DNA of 64,000 bases from Archangium gephyra (GTDB lineage: Bacteria; Myxococcota; Myxococcia; Myxococcales; Myxococcaceae), in the NCBI RefSeq assembly GCF_001027285.1, contig NZ_CP011509.1, forward strand, positions 11,928,501-11,992,500. Reading direction: 5' to 3'. The notes beneath the pieces were generated by a model, which was not told where the DNA came from, made no database searches, and saw only the letters and a list, made by a program, of their open reading frames with translations. The translations under genes were made by a program, and so were the position numbers. Numbering within the stretch: position 1 is the stretch's first letter; each line of letters begins with the position of its first letter. This document shows positions 47,136 to 55,845 of the stretch, piece by piece.

Positions 47136-48659
47136 TCAGGACCCCTGCTTCTTCTGTTTGCGCAGCTCGTCGTAGAGCGAGACACGTCCGGCCACCGTGC
47201 CCGCCACCGCCTGCTCTAGCGAACGCAGCACCTGCGGCAACGGCAGCACCGTCCTCATCCTCCGCCGTACCTCGTCCTCCACCAGTCCGCGCAGCACCTC
47301 GGACTGCACCCGTGCCATCGGCGGTGGCCACCACGTGGGTGCCCCCTCCACCGGTGCGTCCTCCGGCCTCACCACCTTCATGTGGTGCACCGCCAGGTCG
47401 TAGAAGCTCCGCCGCGCGAACTCACTGTCCTCGAACGGGAACTCCCCTCCGAGCGCCCTTCCCACTGCCAGCCCTGACGTGAACGCCATCTCGTGCCCCG
47501 AGATGAACCCCACGTACTCCCCGCAGAAGTACGTCCGCCGCTTGCCCTGGATGCGGTGCAGCTCCGCCGAACGCACCGGGTGCATCCCGTCGCACACCAG
47601 GTGCTGCCAGCGCATCGTCTTCACCACCTTCGCCGGGTCGATCAACCCCTCGGGCGGGTTGCACGTGGCGAACAGGTCCCCCTCCGCCCAGTCCTGCAGC
47701 GCCGGCAGGTAGTAATTGTAGTGCGCCCGCGTGAAGGGCCCTCGCGCCTCGGACGTCACGTACGTGTACGCCGCCCACAGGCTCCGGTCCTCCGGCATCA
47801 CCCGCGGATCCGTGTGCAGCACGATGCTCGCCGGCTCGTACTCCACCTCGCCCAGCAACACGGCCTCGTCCGAGCTGGGATCCTCCAGCAGCTTCAGCGC
47901 CGTGCCCGCCTCCGTGGCCAGCACCACCTGGTCGAACCGGTGCACCCCGCCGTCCGCGCTCGTCACCGTCACCCCGTCCCGCTCGCGGCGGATGGAGCGC
48001 ACTCCACAGCCCGTCCGCACGCCCGCGGCGAAACCCGCCGACAGCCGGCGCACGTACTCGCGCGAGCCCTGCTTCACCGTGCGCCACGGCGTGGGCCCCT
48101 CCAGCGCGTAGCCGCTCACCGGCCCGAAGGTGGCCGCCACCATGAACATCGACATCTGCAGCAGGCCGATGCGCGTGACGAAGAGCACCGACAGCAGCGG
48201 CGCCACCACCTTGTGCTTGAAGTCCTCCGAGTACCCTTCCTGATCCAGGTACTGCTCCACCGTCATCGGCATGTACTTCTTCGGATTCGAGACGAGCTCC
48301 GGCAGCGCGAGCTGGAAGCGGTCCACCTCGTGCCGCACGGACTCCCAGAACGCCGAGTCCCGGCCCGTGCGCCAGTGGCCGCCCTGGAAGTGGATGGACA
48401 GCTCGAGGCCCGGCCGCAGCGGCTGCGTCTCCACGCCCAGCTTGCGGAAGAGCGCCGACAGGTTCGGGTACACCCACGGGTGGTAGATGAGGAAGCCGAT
48501 GTCCACCGGCACCGTGCGGCCCTCGCGCGTCACCTCCACGGTGTGCGCATGGCCGCCCAACATGGGCGACTCCTCGAAGAGCGTCACCTCGTGCCGGCGG
48601 TGCAGGCTGTAGGTGGCCCCCATCCCCGCGATGCCACCGCCAATGACAGCGACCTTCAT
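47136..48659 (-). CDS. FAD-dependent amine oxidase/desaturase-type oxidoreductase
   Basis: 507 residues starting with the dinucleotide-binding motif MKVAVIGGGIAGMGATYSLH and the acidic strand end LFEESPMLGGHAHTV. The middle (MPMTVEQYLDQEGYSEDFKH, PLLSVLFVTRIG, VKQGSREYVRRLSAGFAAGV) and end (YFCGEYVGFISGHEMAFTSG) fit the amine oxidase/phytoene-desaturase/hydroxysqualene-dehydroxylase branch. It would oxidise a C-C or C-N bond of a lipid-like substrate. It is the last gene of the nine-gene operon and overlaps the fatty acyl-AMP ligase by four bases, so it probably acts late on the operon's product. Confidence 0.85.
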   Translation of the reverse strand: MKVAVIGGGIAGMGATYSLHRRHEVTLFEESPMLGGHAHTVEVTREGRTVPVDIGFLIYHPWVYPNLSALFRKLGVETQPLRPGLELSIHFQGGHWRTGRDSAFWESVRHEVDRFQLALPELVSNPKKYMPMTVEQYLDQEGYSEDFKHKVVAPLLSVLFVTRIGLLQMSMFMVAATFGPVSGYALEGPTPWRTVKQGSREYVRRLSAGFAAGVRTGCGVRSIRRERDGVTVTSADGGVHRFDQVVLATEAGTALKLLEDPSSDEAVLLGEVEYEPASIVLHTDPRVMPEDRSLWAAYTYVTSEARGPFTRAHYNYYLPALQDWAEGDLFATCNPPEGLIDPAKVVKTMRWQHLVCDGMHPVRSAELHRIQGKRRTYFCGEYVGFISGHEMAFTSGLAVGRALGGEFPFEDSEFARRSFYDLAVHHMKVVRPEDAPVEGAPTWWPPPMARVQSEVLRGLVEDEVRRRMRTVLPLPQVLRSLEQAVAGTVAGRVSLYDELRKQKKQGS

Positions 48660-50406
48660 GCTGCTTCCTCCGTCACCCGTTGCAGGCCGCGCTCCAGGTA
48701 CGCGCGCCGGGCCGCCTGCCGTTGAATCTTGCCACTGGACGTCTTGGGCACACTGCCCGGCTTGAGGAACACCAGCTCGTGCAGCCTCAACTGGTACGCC
48801 TCGTTGATGGCCTGCCGCACGGTGGCCGCCGCCGCCTGGAGATCCAGGGACTCACCACCCTGCTGCCGCCGCGTGTCCACCTCCGCCACCACCACCAGCC
48901 GCTCCTCCCCGTCCACGTCCACCGAGAAGGCCGCGCCGCACCCGGGCCGCACCTCCGGCAACGCCGCCTCCACCGTCCACTCGATGTCCTGCGGATAGTG
49001 GTTGCGCCCACCGATGATGATGAGGTCCTTCCTCCGGCCGGTGATGTACAGCAGCCCGTCCCGCAGGAAGCCCAGATCCCCCGTGCGCAGCCACTCGCGC
49101 GAGTCCTCCCCGCGGATGCGCGCATGGAAGGTCTCCTCGGACAGCTCCGGCTTGCGCCAGTACCCCTGGGCCACACTCGGGCCGTACACCCAGATCTCCC
49201 CCACGCGTCCGTCCGGCAGGCGCTCGCGGGACTCCGGTTCCACGATGGCCAGGCCGTAGCCCTCCTCGGACTCGCCGCAGGAGACGAGCTCCGTGGCCTG
49301 CGCATCGCCCGTGGGCAGCGGCACCGCCTGATCCGCCTCCAGCGCCTTCTTGTCCACGCTCAGCGTCACCACGCCGCGCCCCTGCCGGCCCGGTGCCTTC
49401 AGCGTCGTCTCCGCCAGACCGAACACCGGGAAGAGCGCCGAGGCGGAGAAGCCCCGGGGAGAGAACGTCTCGAGGAAGCGCCGCATCGTGCCCGCGCGCA
49501 CCGGCTCGGCGCCACAGTACGCGCTGCGCCACGAGGACAGGTCCAACGCGGACAGGGCCTCTGGCGTCGCCTTGCGCACGCACAGCTCGTAACCGAAGTT
49601 GGGCCCCCCGAGTGCGTCACCCGGAAGGCCGTCACCGCCTGCAGCCAGCGCAGCGGGTGCTTGAGGAAGTCCGCCGGAGACATCAGGTACACGGGGTAAC
49701 CCGAATAGAAACCCTCCAGCAGCCCGTCCACCAGGCCCATGTCATGGAAGGACGGCAGCCACGTCACCGAGCACGAGTCCTCGCCCAGCTCCACGCTGCC
49801 GCGGATGTGCGCGAGGTTGGCCAGCAGGTTGCCATGGCTCACCATCACGCCCTTGGGCGACGAGGTGGAGCCCGAGGTGTACTGGAGGAAGGCGAGCTGC
49901 TCGCTCCGGGCGTCGGCGGGAGACGCCAGCGGCACCACGCCCAGGTCCTCATCGTCGGTGGCGAGCCACTTCAGCTCGCCCAGTCCGGGCACCTGCGCGG
50001 CGAAGGCCGCCGCCAGGTCGCGGATCTCCTTCGTGGCCAGCACCACCTTGGGGCGGCAGTCCGCGATGATGCCGAGCAGCCGGCCCAGGGTGCGCTCCAG
50101 GCGCGTCGGATCCGGCGGATAGGCGGGCACCGCCACCGTGCCCGCGTAGAGGCAGCCCAGGAAGGACTCCACGTACTCCGCGCCCTGGGGGTAGAGCAGC
50201 AGCGCGCGCTCGCCCTCCATGCCGTGGGCCTTGAGCAGCGCGGCGATGGTGCGGGCCCGCTGGTCCAGCGCGGCGAAGGAGTACGCCTTGTGCTGCTCGG
50301 TGCCGCGCACGAGGAAGGTGAGGGCCCGGCGTTCCGGGTGGCGCCCGGCGCGCCGGTGGAGGATGTGCGCGAGGGACGTCGCGCCCGAGATGCAGTCAGA
50401 AACCAT
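48656..50406 (-). pseudogene. Fatty acyl-AMP ligase (FAAL), split by one frameshift
   Basis: Two overlapping frames make up one FAAL of about 583 residues. The first (from 50406) has LLYPQGAEYVESFLGCLYAG, VAVPAYPPDP, AMP-binding YTSGSTSSPKGVMVSH and WLPSFHDMGLVDGLLEGFYS, up to RVTHSGGP. The second continues NFGYELCVRKATPEAL, PVFGLAETTLKAPG, EIWVYGPSVAQGYW, RTGDLGFLRDGLLYITGRRK, DLIIIGGRNHYPQDIE and SSGKIQRQAARR to 48656. The break is at 49601-49609 (GGGCCCCCC on the plus strand), where one added C restores the frame. All motifs are otherwise intact and the overlap with the next gene is kept, so a base-call error in the homopolymer is as likely as a real mutation. FAALs activate a free fatty acid as adenylate and load it on a carrier protein. 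Confidence 0.85.
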
Positions 50407-50444
50407 GGGTGTCGTCTCGAAATGGAGGGGTGAGGGCCGAGCCC

Positions 50445-51626
50445 TCAGTGACGCTCGGGCAGCGGGGTGCCGTCATTGCCATCCGCGATGCCAGTGACGT
50501 TGGCGTACTCCTCGTCTCCCGCGGTGGGACGCTCCGCCTTACCGGCGGCGAGCTGCTGCCGGAAGCGGGGCACCGCGTCCACGTAGGAGGAGACGATGCC
50601 CACCGCGTGCAGCAGGCGGATGAAGAGGAAGCACGAGTCCACCTGGGCCGGCACCAGTTGCAGGTTGGCCGAGCGGGGGAACTTGTGGTGGTTGTTGTGC
50701 CACTCGGAGGCGAAGACGCCGTAGAAGATCTGGTTGAGGGCGAGCGTCCGCGTGTCGAACTCCCACCCCTGGCGCTTCGCCCGCTGCCGCCGGCCGCCAT
50801 GGCCGAGGTAGTTGAAGTCGCGCACGAGGAAGGTGACGAAGAACACCGCCGCGTACCAGGCCAGCACGCACGGAACGCCGCCCACCGCGTACGCCAACCC
50901 ACTCCACAGCGCCTGCGCGAAGGCCGTCCGCACCGCCAGGTGCCCGGCGTGCTCCACCGTCCCCGTGCGCCGGAACTGCGCGTACGTGCTGAGCGGAAAG
51001 CCGATGTGGCTCACCGTCTTCGTCAGGTGCTCGTACTGCTCCGGCGACATGTCCGTGTTGAGCTTCGTCACCGACTCGATGGCCAGATAGCTGCCGATGC
51101 GGCCCAGGTGGGGGCCGTACGGGTCCCCTACCCTGTCCGTGCGCTGGTGGTGCACGCGGTGGGGAATCGCATAGGTGTCCTCGCGGATGGCCATGCCATT
51201 GAGCCAGAGGAAGACGCGCGCCAGCCACGGGCTCCGGAACTCGAAGGCCCTGTGTGAGCAGTAGCGGTGCAGCCAGGCCGTGTGCGTCACCGTGGCCAGG
51301 AAGAAGGCGGACGCGGAGAAGTACAGGGCGCTCGTCCACGACAGGTGCCAGCCCACCAGCGCCACCAGGCACCCCAGTGTCGCCACGTGGAAGGCCGCGT
51401 GCAGCGCCGACGGCAGCCGCCGCAGGTCGGCGAAGAAGTTCACCGCGTCCCACCACTCACGCAGCGCCTCGCCCACCGTGGGCTCCTTGGGCGCGCCCTC
51501 CAGCGTGGCCCACCCGAAGACGGGCTCCCGCAGCACCCAGCCCGTCCTGTTGCCCACGGGCGCGGGGCTCCCGGGCGGGGACGGCTCGCGCTCCTCGGGG
51601 CTCCACTTCCGGGCGGCCTCAGCCAT
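50445..51626 (-). CDS. Membrane acyl-CoA (acyl-lipid) desaturase
   Basis: The ATG at 51626 gives 393 residues and overlaps the diiron gene by eight bases. Four membrane segments (for example FHVATLGCLVALVGWHL and SGLAYAVGGVPCVLAWYAAV) frame the three His boxes of the stearoyl-CoA desaturase family: HRYCSH, HRVHHQ and HNNHHK, plus NYLGHGG. It inserts a cis double bond in a fatty acyl chain using a diiron centre, O2 and electrons from a partner reductase not coded nearby. In this operon the likely substrate is the FAAL-loaded chain or its CoA ester. Confidence 0.9.
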   Translation of the reverse strand: MAEAARKWSPEEREPSPPGSPAPVGNRTGWVLREPVFGWATLEGAPKEPTVGEALREWWDAVNFFADLRRLPSALHAAFHVATLGCLVALVGWHLSWTSALYFSASAFFLATVTHTAWLHRYCSHRAFEFRSPWLARVFLWLNGMAIREDTYAIPHRVHHQRTDRVGDPYGPHLGRIGSYLAIESVTKLNTDMSPEQYEHLTKTVSHIGFPLSTYAQFRRTGTVEHAGHLAVRTAFAQALWSGLAYAVGGVPCVLAWYAAVFFVTFLVRDFNYLGHGGRRQRAKRQGWEFDTRTLALNQIFYGVFASEWHNNHHKFPRSANLQLVPAQVDSCFLFIRLLHAVGIVSSYVDAVPRFRQQLAAGKAERPTAGDEEYANVTGIADGNDGTPLPERH

Positions 51627-52353
51627 GGACCACCTCGCGCTCGCCCGAGATGCGGGCACCGCACACCTTCTCGAACTTGCGCTTGAGCTGGAGCACGGTG
51701 GTGAAGTCGTTCTCCACCGCCACTGGCAGCTCGCACACACGCCAGCCGTAGTGCTCGAAGTTGCTCGCCGCGCGCAGCACCTCGGGCCGCAGCTCCGGCT
51801 TGCGCTCCAGCATCCTGGCGAGAATCTGGTAGCCCCCTTCCGCGTGGCGGAACTCGTCCACGGAGATGAAGCCCAGCAGCTTCGCCAGCACCGGCTCCTT
51901 GCACTGCGCGCCCAGCTGCCGGGCGAAGTAGCCCGCCGCGTGCTCGGACCAGATGAAGTTCACCAGCTCCTGGACGGTGTCCTCGGGCTTGTAGTCCACG
52001 TTCTCGACGTTGCGCCGGCGGATGTCCACCAGCTCCTCGTCGGTGATGCGCGGCTCGAAGCCCACCACGTCCAGGTAGCGCCGCAGGCTCCAGAAGTGAC
52101 GGAAGCCCTCGAAGCACTCCACCTGGAACACCGAGGTGGCGTCGATGTCCTCGTGGAACAGCCGGATGAGCGCGACCGTCCCCATCGCGTGGTAGGACTC
52201 GATGAGGGCCGTGCGCCGCACCTTGTCGAGGATGTCCGGCTGGCTCAGCGCGAGCTCGCGGTCGATCTCCTTCCAGGGGATGTCCTTCTCCACGTTCCAG
52301 CGCGACTCGGATTTGGAACCGAAGAAGTCGTAGTAGTAGCGCTCCGCCGTCAT
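51619..52353 (-). CDS. Ferritin-like diiron protein (acyl-ACP desaturase/oxygenase-like)
   Basis: 244 residues, soluble and all-helical. Carboxylate-His iron ligands appear as IESYH (ExxH, about residue 52-55), the Glu in VECFEGFRHFW, SEHAAGYF and DEFRHAEGG (ExxH), which is the pattern of ferritin-like desaturases and oxygenases. Such enzymes act on acyl chains bound to carrier protein. A membrane desaturase with a different type of diiron centre directly follows. Overlaps both neighbours (ATGA with the ligase gene upstream). Whether it desaturates, hydroxylates or makes an N-oxide cannot be told. Confidence 0.75.
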   Translation of the reverse strand: MTAERYYYDFFGSKSESRWNVEKDIPWKEIDRELALSQPDILDKVRRTALIESYHAMGTVALIRLFHEDIDATSVFQVECFEGFRHFWSLRRYLDVVGFEPRITDEELVDIRRRNVENVDYKPEDTVQELVNFIWSEHAAGYFARQLGAQCKEPVLAKLLGFISVDEFRHAEGGYQILARMLERKPELRPEVLRAASNFEHYGWRVCELPVAVENDFTTVLQLKRKFEKVCGARISGEREVVHG

Positions 52354-53348
52354 GGCGCACCTCGCTTGGGTGGGGGTGGAAGTTCAGAGGAAGGAAGGAC
52401 CTCGCGCCACGCGGCGGGGTCCGCGCCGTGGTACGCGGTGAAAGCGGCCACCCAGCGCTCCAGGCCAAAGGCGATGCAGCCCGAGCTGGCCAGCTGCCCA
52501 TCCGGCAACGAGAGGCCGAAGGCGCGGGAGAACGAGTCCCCGTGCAGGTTGAAGGACGCGATGGCGAGGTCGCCGCCCGGCTGCCCGGTGACATCCACCA
52601 CCAGCTCGTACTTGAGCGACTGCGCCCGTTGCAGCAGCGTGCGCGCCCGGCCCTCCACCCCGCCGAAGAAGGGGTCCGAGGCCACCGCGATGCGTCCGGA
52701 GAGGCCATGCGCCTTGGCGAGCTCCACCACCTCGTGCAGCAGCACCCCGCGCAGGCGGGCGATGGACTCCTCGGTGCCCAGGAGGATGAGCTCCCGCATG
52801 GTGAACTCCCACTGGCGGCGCAGCGGGGCGAACTCCCCGTGCTCGTAGCGGAAGCACCGGCCCTGGGCGGTGAGCACCCGCGGCTCTCCGGTGAAGGTGT
52901 GTCCCTCGAACTCCGCGTAGCAGTGGTAGCAGACGGCGCTGGACAGCATGGCGCCCGCCGGGCGCGCCCGCGGCGACAGCGCCTCCTCCACGCGCTCGCT
53001 CCCCTTCACCGCGTCCACGAACTGGCGCAGGGACGTGGTGTCCCGGTCCAGGCACATGGCGAAGGTGGCGTGGTGCGGGAAGGACTTGAAGTAGTCCGTG
53101 CGCTCCATCACCGAGACGGGCATCAGCGTGGGGTACTCACGCTCGGAGGCACCGTGCGCGAGCGCCAGCGCGAGGAACCGGCGCTCGAAGTAGCGGAACA
53201 GCCACAGCGCGGGCCCGGACATCCCCAACGTGCCGTTGTCGTACGAGCGCAGATCCCCGCGCTCCATCAACTGCCCCAGGACCTCGGGCCGGGGCTTGCG
53301 TCCGGAGCTGAACGAGAAGCGCTCCGGCTCCACCGTCAGCGCGCTCAT
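52350..53348 (-). CDS. Amino acid--[acyl-carrier-protein] ligase (class II aaRS-like)
   Basis: The ATG at 53348 overlaps the carrier-protein stop (ATGA) and gives 332 residues. It is a class II aminoacyl-tRNA synthetase core without a tRNA-binding arm: REYPTLMPVSVMERTDYFKS, SSAVCYHCYAEFEG, RVLTAQGRCFRYEH, RQWEFTMRELILLG and SSGCIAFGLERWVAAF. The Cys of AVCYHC, the Glu of MREL and the Cys of SSGC match the zinc ligands known from Bradyrhizobium enzymes that are close to archaeal-type seryl-tRNA synthetase and load Gly or Ala on a carrier protein. The adjacent carrier gene supports this. The amino acid used cannot be read. Confidence 0.85.
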   Translation of the reverse strand: MSALTVEPERFSFSSGRKPRPEVLGQLMERGDLRSYDNGTLGMSGPALWLFRYFERRFLALALAHGASEREYPTLMPVSVMERTDYFKSFPHHATFAMCLDRDTTSLRQFVDAVKGSERVEEALSPRARPAGAMLSSAVCYHCYAEFEGHTFTGEPRVLTAQGRCFRYEHGEFAPLRRQWEFTMRELILLGTEESIARLRGVLLHEVVELAKAHGLSGRIAVASDPFFGGVEGRARTLLQRAQSLKYELVVDVTGQPGGDLAIASFNLHGDSFSRAFGLSLPDGQLASSGCIAFGLERWVAAFTAYHGADPAAWREVLPSSELPPPPKRGAP

Positions 53349-53611
53349 GCCTTCGCCTCCCCACCGGTGGGGCAGAACGTGTCGGCGATGATCCGCGGCG
53401 TGCGGAAGAAGTTCATCGTCAACTTGTCCTCGGGCACCTCCAGCGAGAGCTCGCTCTCGATGAAGCCCATCAGGTCGATGATGCGCATGGAGTTGATGAG
53501 GCGGTTCTCGAACAGCGCGGTGTCCTGGCCGATGTCGGCGGTGATGCCGTTCTCCCTGCACAGCTTGCGGATGAACGTCAGCAACCGCTCCTCGAACTGA
53601 TTCCTGTCCAT
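53345..53611 (-). CDS. Acyl/aminoacyl carrier protein
   Basis: 88 residues. Helix-rich carrier protein with the phosphopantetheine Ser41 in RLINSMRIIDLMGFIESELS; the usual Asp before the Ser is Asn here (NSM). Helices LLTFIRKLCRENG and SMRIIDLMGFIE are typical. It overlaps the amino acid ligase by four bases and is followed by a longer hydrophobic C-terminus (PRIIADTFCPTGG). It most likely receives the amino acid from that ligase. Confidence 0.88.
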   Translation of the reverse strand: MDRNQFEERLLTFIRKLCRENGITADIGQDTALFENRLINSMRIIDLMGFIESELSLEVPEDKLTMNFFRTPRIIADTFCPTGGEAKA

Positions 53612-53624
53612 GATGGGTTCCTCG

Positions 53625-54752
53625 TCAGCTCCGGTTGCGTCCCCAGCCGGTGGCCACGCAGTGGCGCAGCACGTCGCGCAGCAGCCGCCGGGGAGGGGGC
53701 GGCTTCACCTGCTCGCCGATCAGCGCGTGCACGGACCGGGTGTCGAACACCTGCGCTGCCAGCAGGTGCCCATACATGGTGTCCCCCAGGCGGATGACCT
53801 CGTGGGAGCGTGGGTTCTGCGTCTGCAGCAGCGTGCGGCGCAGCAGCGTGTACGTGTCCTCGTCCACCACGTCCGGGGGAAGGAAGACGCCCTGGGCCCA
53901 GCGGCGCTCCGTCTCCGCGGACACCTCCGTCATGGTGTCGATGAAGTCCTGCAGCCGCAGCGCGCCGTCCCCATTGCCGAGGTGCCAGGTGCGCCCCGGC
54001 TCGAAGTGCCCCAGGAAGAGCGTGAGCAGGGCGGAGGCCACGTAGTCGGTGGAGGACAAGTCCATCCGAGACTCGGGCGTGCCGGGAAAGGCGCCCACGT
54101 GCCCCTCGTAGAAGAGCCGCATGAGCGAGTGCATGGAGTTGTAGCGCGCCACCTCGCCGTCGTCCCGGCCGATGAGGTAGGCCAGCCGGTAGATGGAGAG
54201 GGGCAGCTCCTTCATCAGCCCACGCACCAGGTGCTCCGCCTCGTACTTGCTCTGCTCGTACGGATTGACGAAGCCCGCCTCGTGCACCGCGTCCGTCTCC
54301 AGGAAGCGGCCCGGCCGCTGGCCCGCGACGAAGAGGGTGCTCACGTACCCGGCGCGCTCCAGCCGGGGGAAGGTGCGCACCACGTCGAAGACATGGCGCG
54401 TGCCGTCCACGTTGGCCTGCCGGGCCTCCGGCAGCGGCGCATCCAGCTCCACGTTGGCCGCCGAGTGCAGGACATGTGTCACCTCGCCGGCCAGCCGCGC
54501 CGCGTCCTCCGGTGACAGTCCCAGCCCGGGCCGGGAGATGTCGCCCAGCACGGGGATGAACTGGCCCTCGGGCGGGCGCGCCAGCGGATCCGGCCACAGC
54601 TTCGCCGCCAGCTTCTTCCACCGTGCCATGAGCACGACGGGCGAGGGGGCACGAATGAGCGCGTAGACGCGCGCCTTGGGCGTGTTGAGGGCAATCCACC
54701 GCGCCAGCTCCATGCCGACGGCACCGGTGATTCCCGTGAGGAACAATTTCAT
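53625..54752 (-). CDS. NAD(P)-dependent thioester/fatty acyl reductase-like protein
   Basis: The ATG at 54752 gives 375 residues. Extended SDR of the NAD_binding_4 type: MKLFLTGITGAVGMELARWI, VTHVLHSAANVELDAPL, GYVSTLFVAGQRPG and the catalytic YxxxK in NPYEQSKYEAEHLVR, then IYRLAYLIGRDDGEVARYN. This branch contains the reductase domains that release carrier-bound thioesters as aldehydes or alcohols. It stands 13 bases ahead of the carrier protein. Possible roles are reductive release or reduction of a keto group of the product. Its start is preceded by a G-rich repeat region. Confidence 0.85.
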   Translation of the reverse strand: MKLFLTGITGAVGMELARWIALNTPKARVYALIRAPSPVVLMARWKKLAAKLWPDPLARPPEGQFIPVLGDISRPGLGLSPEDAARLAGEVTHVLHSAANVELDAPLPEARQANVDGTRHVFDVVRTFPRLERAGYVSTLFVAGQRPGRFLETDAVHEAGFVNPYEQSKYEAEHLVRGLMKELPLSIYRLAYLIGRDDGEVARYNSMHSLMRLFYEGHVGAFPGTPESRMDLSSTDYVASALLTLFLGHFEPGRTWHLGNGDGALRLQDFIDTMTEVSAETERRWAQGVFLPPDVVDEDTYTLLRRTLLQTQNPRSHEVIRLGDTMYGHLLAAQVFDTRSVHALIGEQVKPPPPRRLLRDVLRHCVATGWGRNRS

Positions 54753-54753
54753 G

Positions 54754-54852
54754 AGGGGGCCTCTTGGGGGGAGAGGGGGCCTCTGTGGGGGGACGGAAGA
54801 ACGAGGGCCTCCTGGGGGGAGAGGCGCCTCGTGGGGGAGAGAGAGGAGGGGT
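54754..54852. repeat. Four imperfect G-rich direct repeats in an intergenic leader
   Basis: The gap between the KAS III-like and reductase genes holds copies of a unit of about 21-24 bases, GGCCTCTTGGGGGGAGAG, GGCCTCTGTGGGGGGAC, GGCCTCCTGGGGGGAGAG and GCGCCTCGTGGGGGAGAG. In the mRNA they become C-rich, with repeated AAGAGGCCCCCTC leader copies up to the ATG at 54752. Slippage duplication of a leader or translational tuning are possible. Confidence 0.7.
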
Positions 54853-54867
54853 GAAGCGGGGCAGGCG

Positions 54868-55845
54868 TCAGATCTGGAGGATGCTGCAACCCCAGTGGGC
54901 ACCGAGCCCGAAGGAGAACATCATCACGTGGTCGCCCGGCTTCACGAGGCCCTGGTCGATGACGTCCTTGAGGTTGATCCAATTGTCCGCCGCGACCGAG
55001 TGGCCCTTGGGGCGGATGTTCTCCGTGTAGATCTTCTCCAGGGGAATCCCGGTGAACTTGCTGAGGATCTCCCAGCTGCGCAGGCTGACGTTGTGGGGGA
55101 TGAGGAGCTTGATGTCCTCGCGCGTCAGGCCGCTGGCCTTGAAGGTCTTCTCCAGCACGCGCTTGCCGGTGGGGAAGTAGGCGGCGAGCAGCTCGTTCTG
55201 GTGGCCGTCCGGGTCCCAGTAATAGCCACGGGTGAGCGTGTGGTACGTCTTGAGGCGGATGCCCTCGGGGTTGCGCGACAGCAGCACCGCGCATGCCGAG
55301 TCACTGCAGACGTTGTAGACGACCTCGCGCTTGATGCCCTCGGGGAAGACGTCCGCGTTGACGCAGAGGGCGTACTGGAGGTCCTCCATCTCCATGATGG
55401 CGTGGGCCAGCCACACCGCATGGGACAGGGACACGCAGCCCAGCTCGCTCAGGCCCACGGTGCGCGCGTTGGACAGGCCCAGCTCGTCCTGGAGGCGCGT
55501 GCTGGAGAAGCGGAACAGCCCCAGGTGCGCGTTGTCCCCGGTGGGGTACTCGGCGAGGGCCTCGCCGTGCGGCACCAGCGCACTGGTGGGCAACACGCTC
55601 GCGTTGATGAGGAGCCCCACGTCCAGCGGCTCCACCCCATGGCGCTCCAGCAGCGCCTTGAGGGTGGCCGAGGCCAGCTGCGTGGCCGGCACGGTGGACA
55701 CCCGGCAGTCACCGAAGCCGAAGTCGCGCATCGTCTCGGGCGAGCTGATCAGCCGGCCTTCCGCGGCGAGCTGCTCCAGGCCGACCCGCCGCTCGGGCAG
55801 CGTGTAGTGGATGCCGTGGATGCGAATGGAGGAGGACGGATTCAT
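54868..55845 (-). CDS. KAS III-like 3-oxoacyl-ACP synthase
   Basis: 325 residues with a thiolase fold and the KAS III triad: Cys137 (GLSELGCVSLSHA), His251 (LLIPHNVSL) and Asn288 (GHSVAADNWINL), and FSFGLGAHWGCSILQI at the end. Overlaps the phosphopantetheinyl transferase by four bases. KAS III enzymes start chains by condensing an acyl group with a carrier-bound unit, and some make C-N or C-O bonds. In this operon it could join the FAAL-loaded acyl chain with the aminoacyl carrier protein; that is inference. Confidence 0.88.
   Translation of the reverse strand: MNPSSSIRIHGIHYTLPERRVGLEQLAAEGRLISSPETMRDFGFGDCRVSTVPATQLASATLKALLERHGVEPLDVGLLINASVLPTSALVPHGEALAEYPTGDNAHLGLFRFSSTRLQDELGLSNARTVGLSELGCVSLSHAVWLAHAIMEMEDLQYALCVNADVFPEGIKREVVYNVCSDSACAVLLSRNPEGIRLKTYHTLTRGYYWDPDGHQNELLAAYFPTGKRVLEKTFKASGLTREDIKLLIPHNVSLRSWEILSKFTGIPLEKIYTENIRPKGHSVAADNWINLKDVIDQGLVKPGDHVMMFSFGLGAHWGCSILQI

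Noticed and set aside
54754-54852. CRISPR-like repeat array
   Set aside because: Repeats are short, directly adjoining and imperfect, with no unique spacers and no cas genes.
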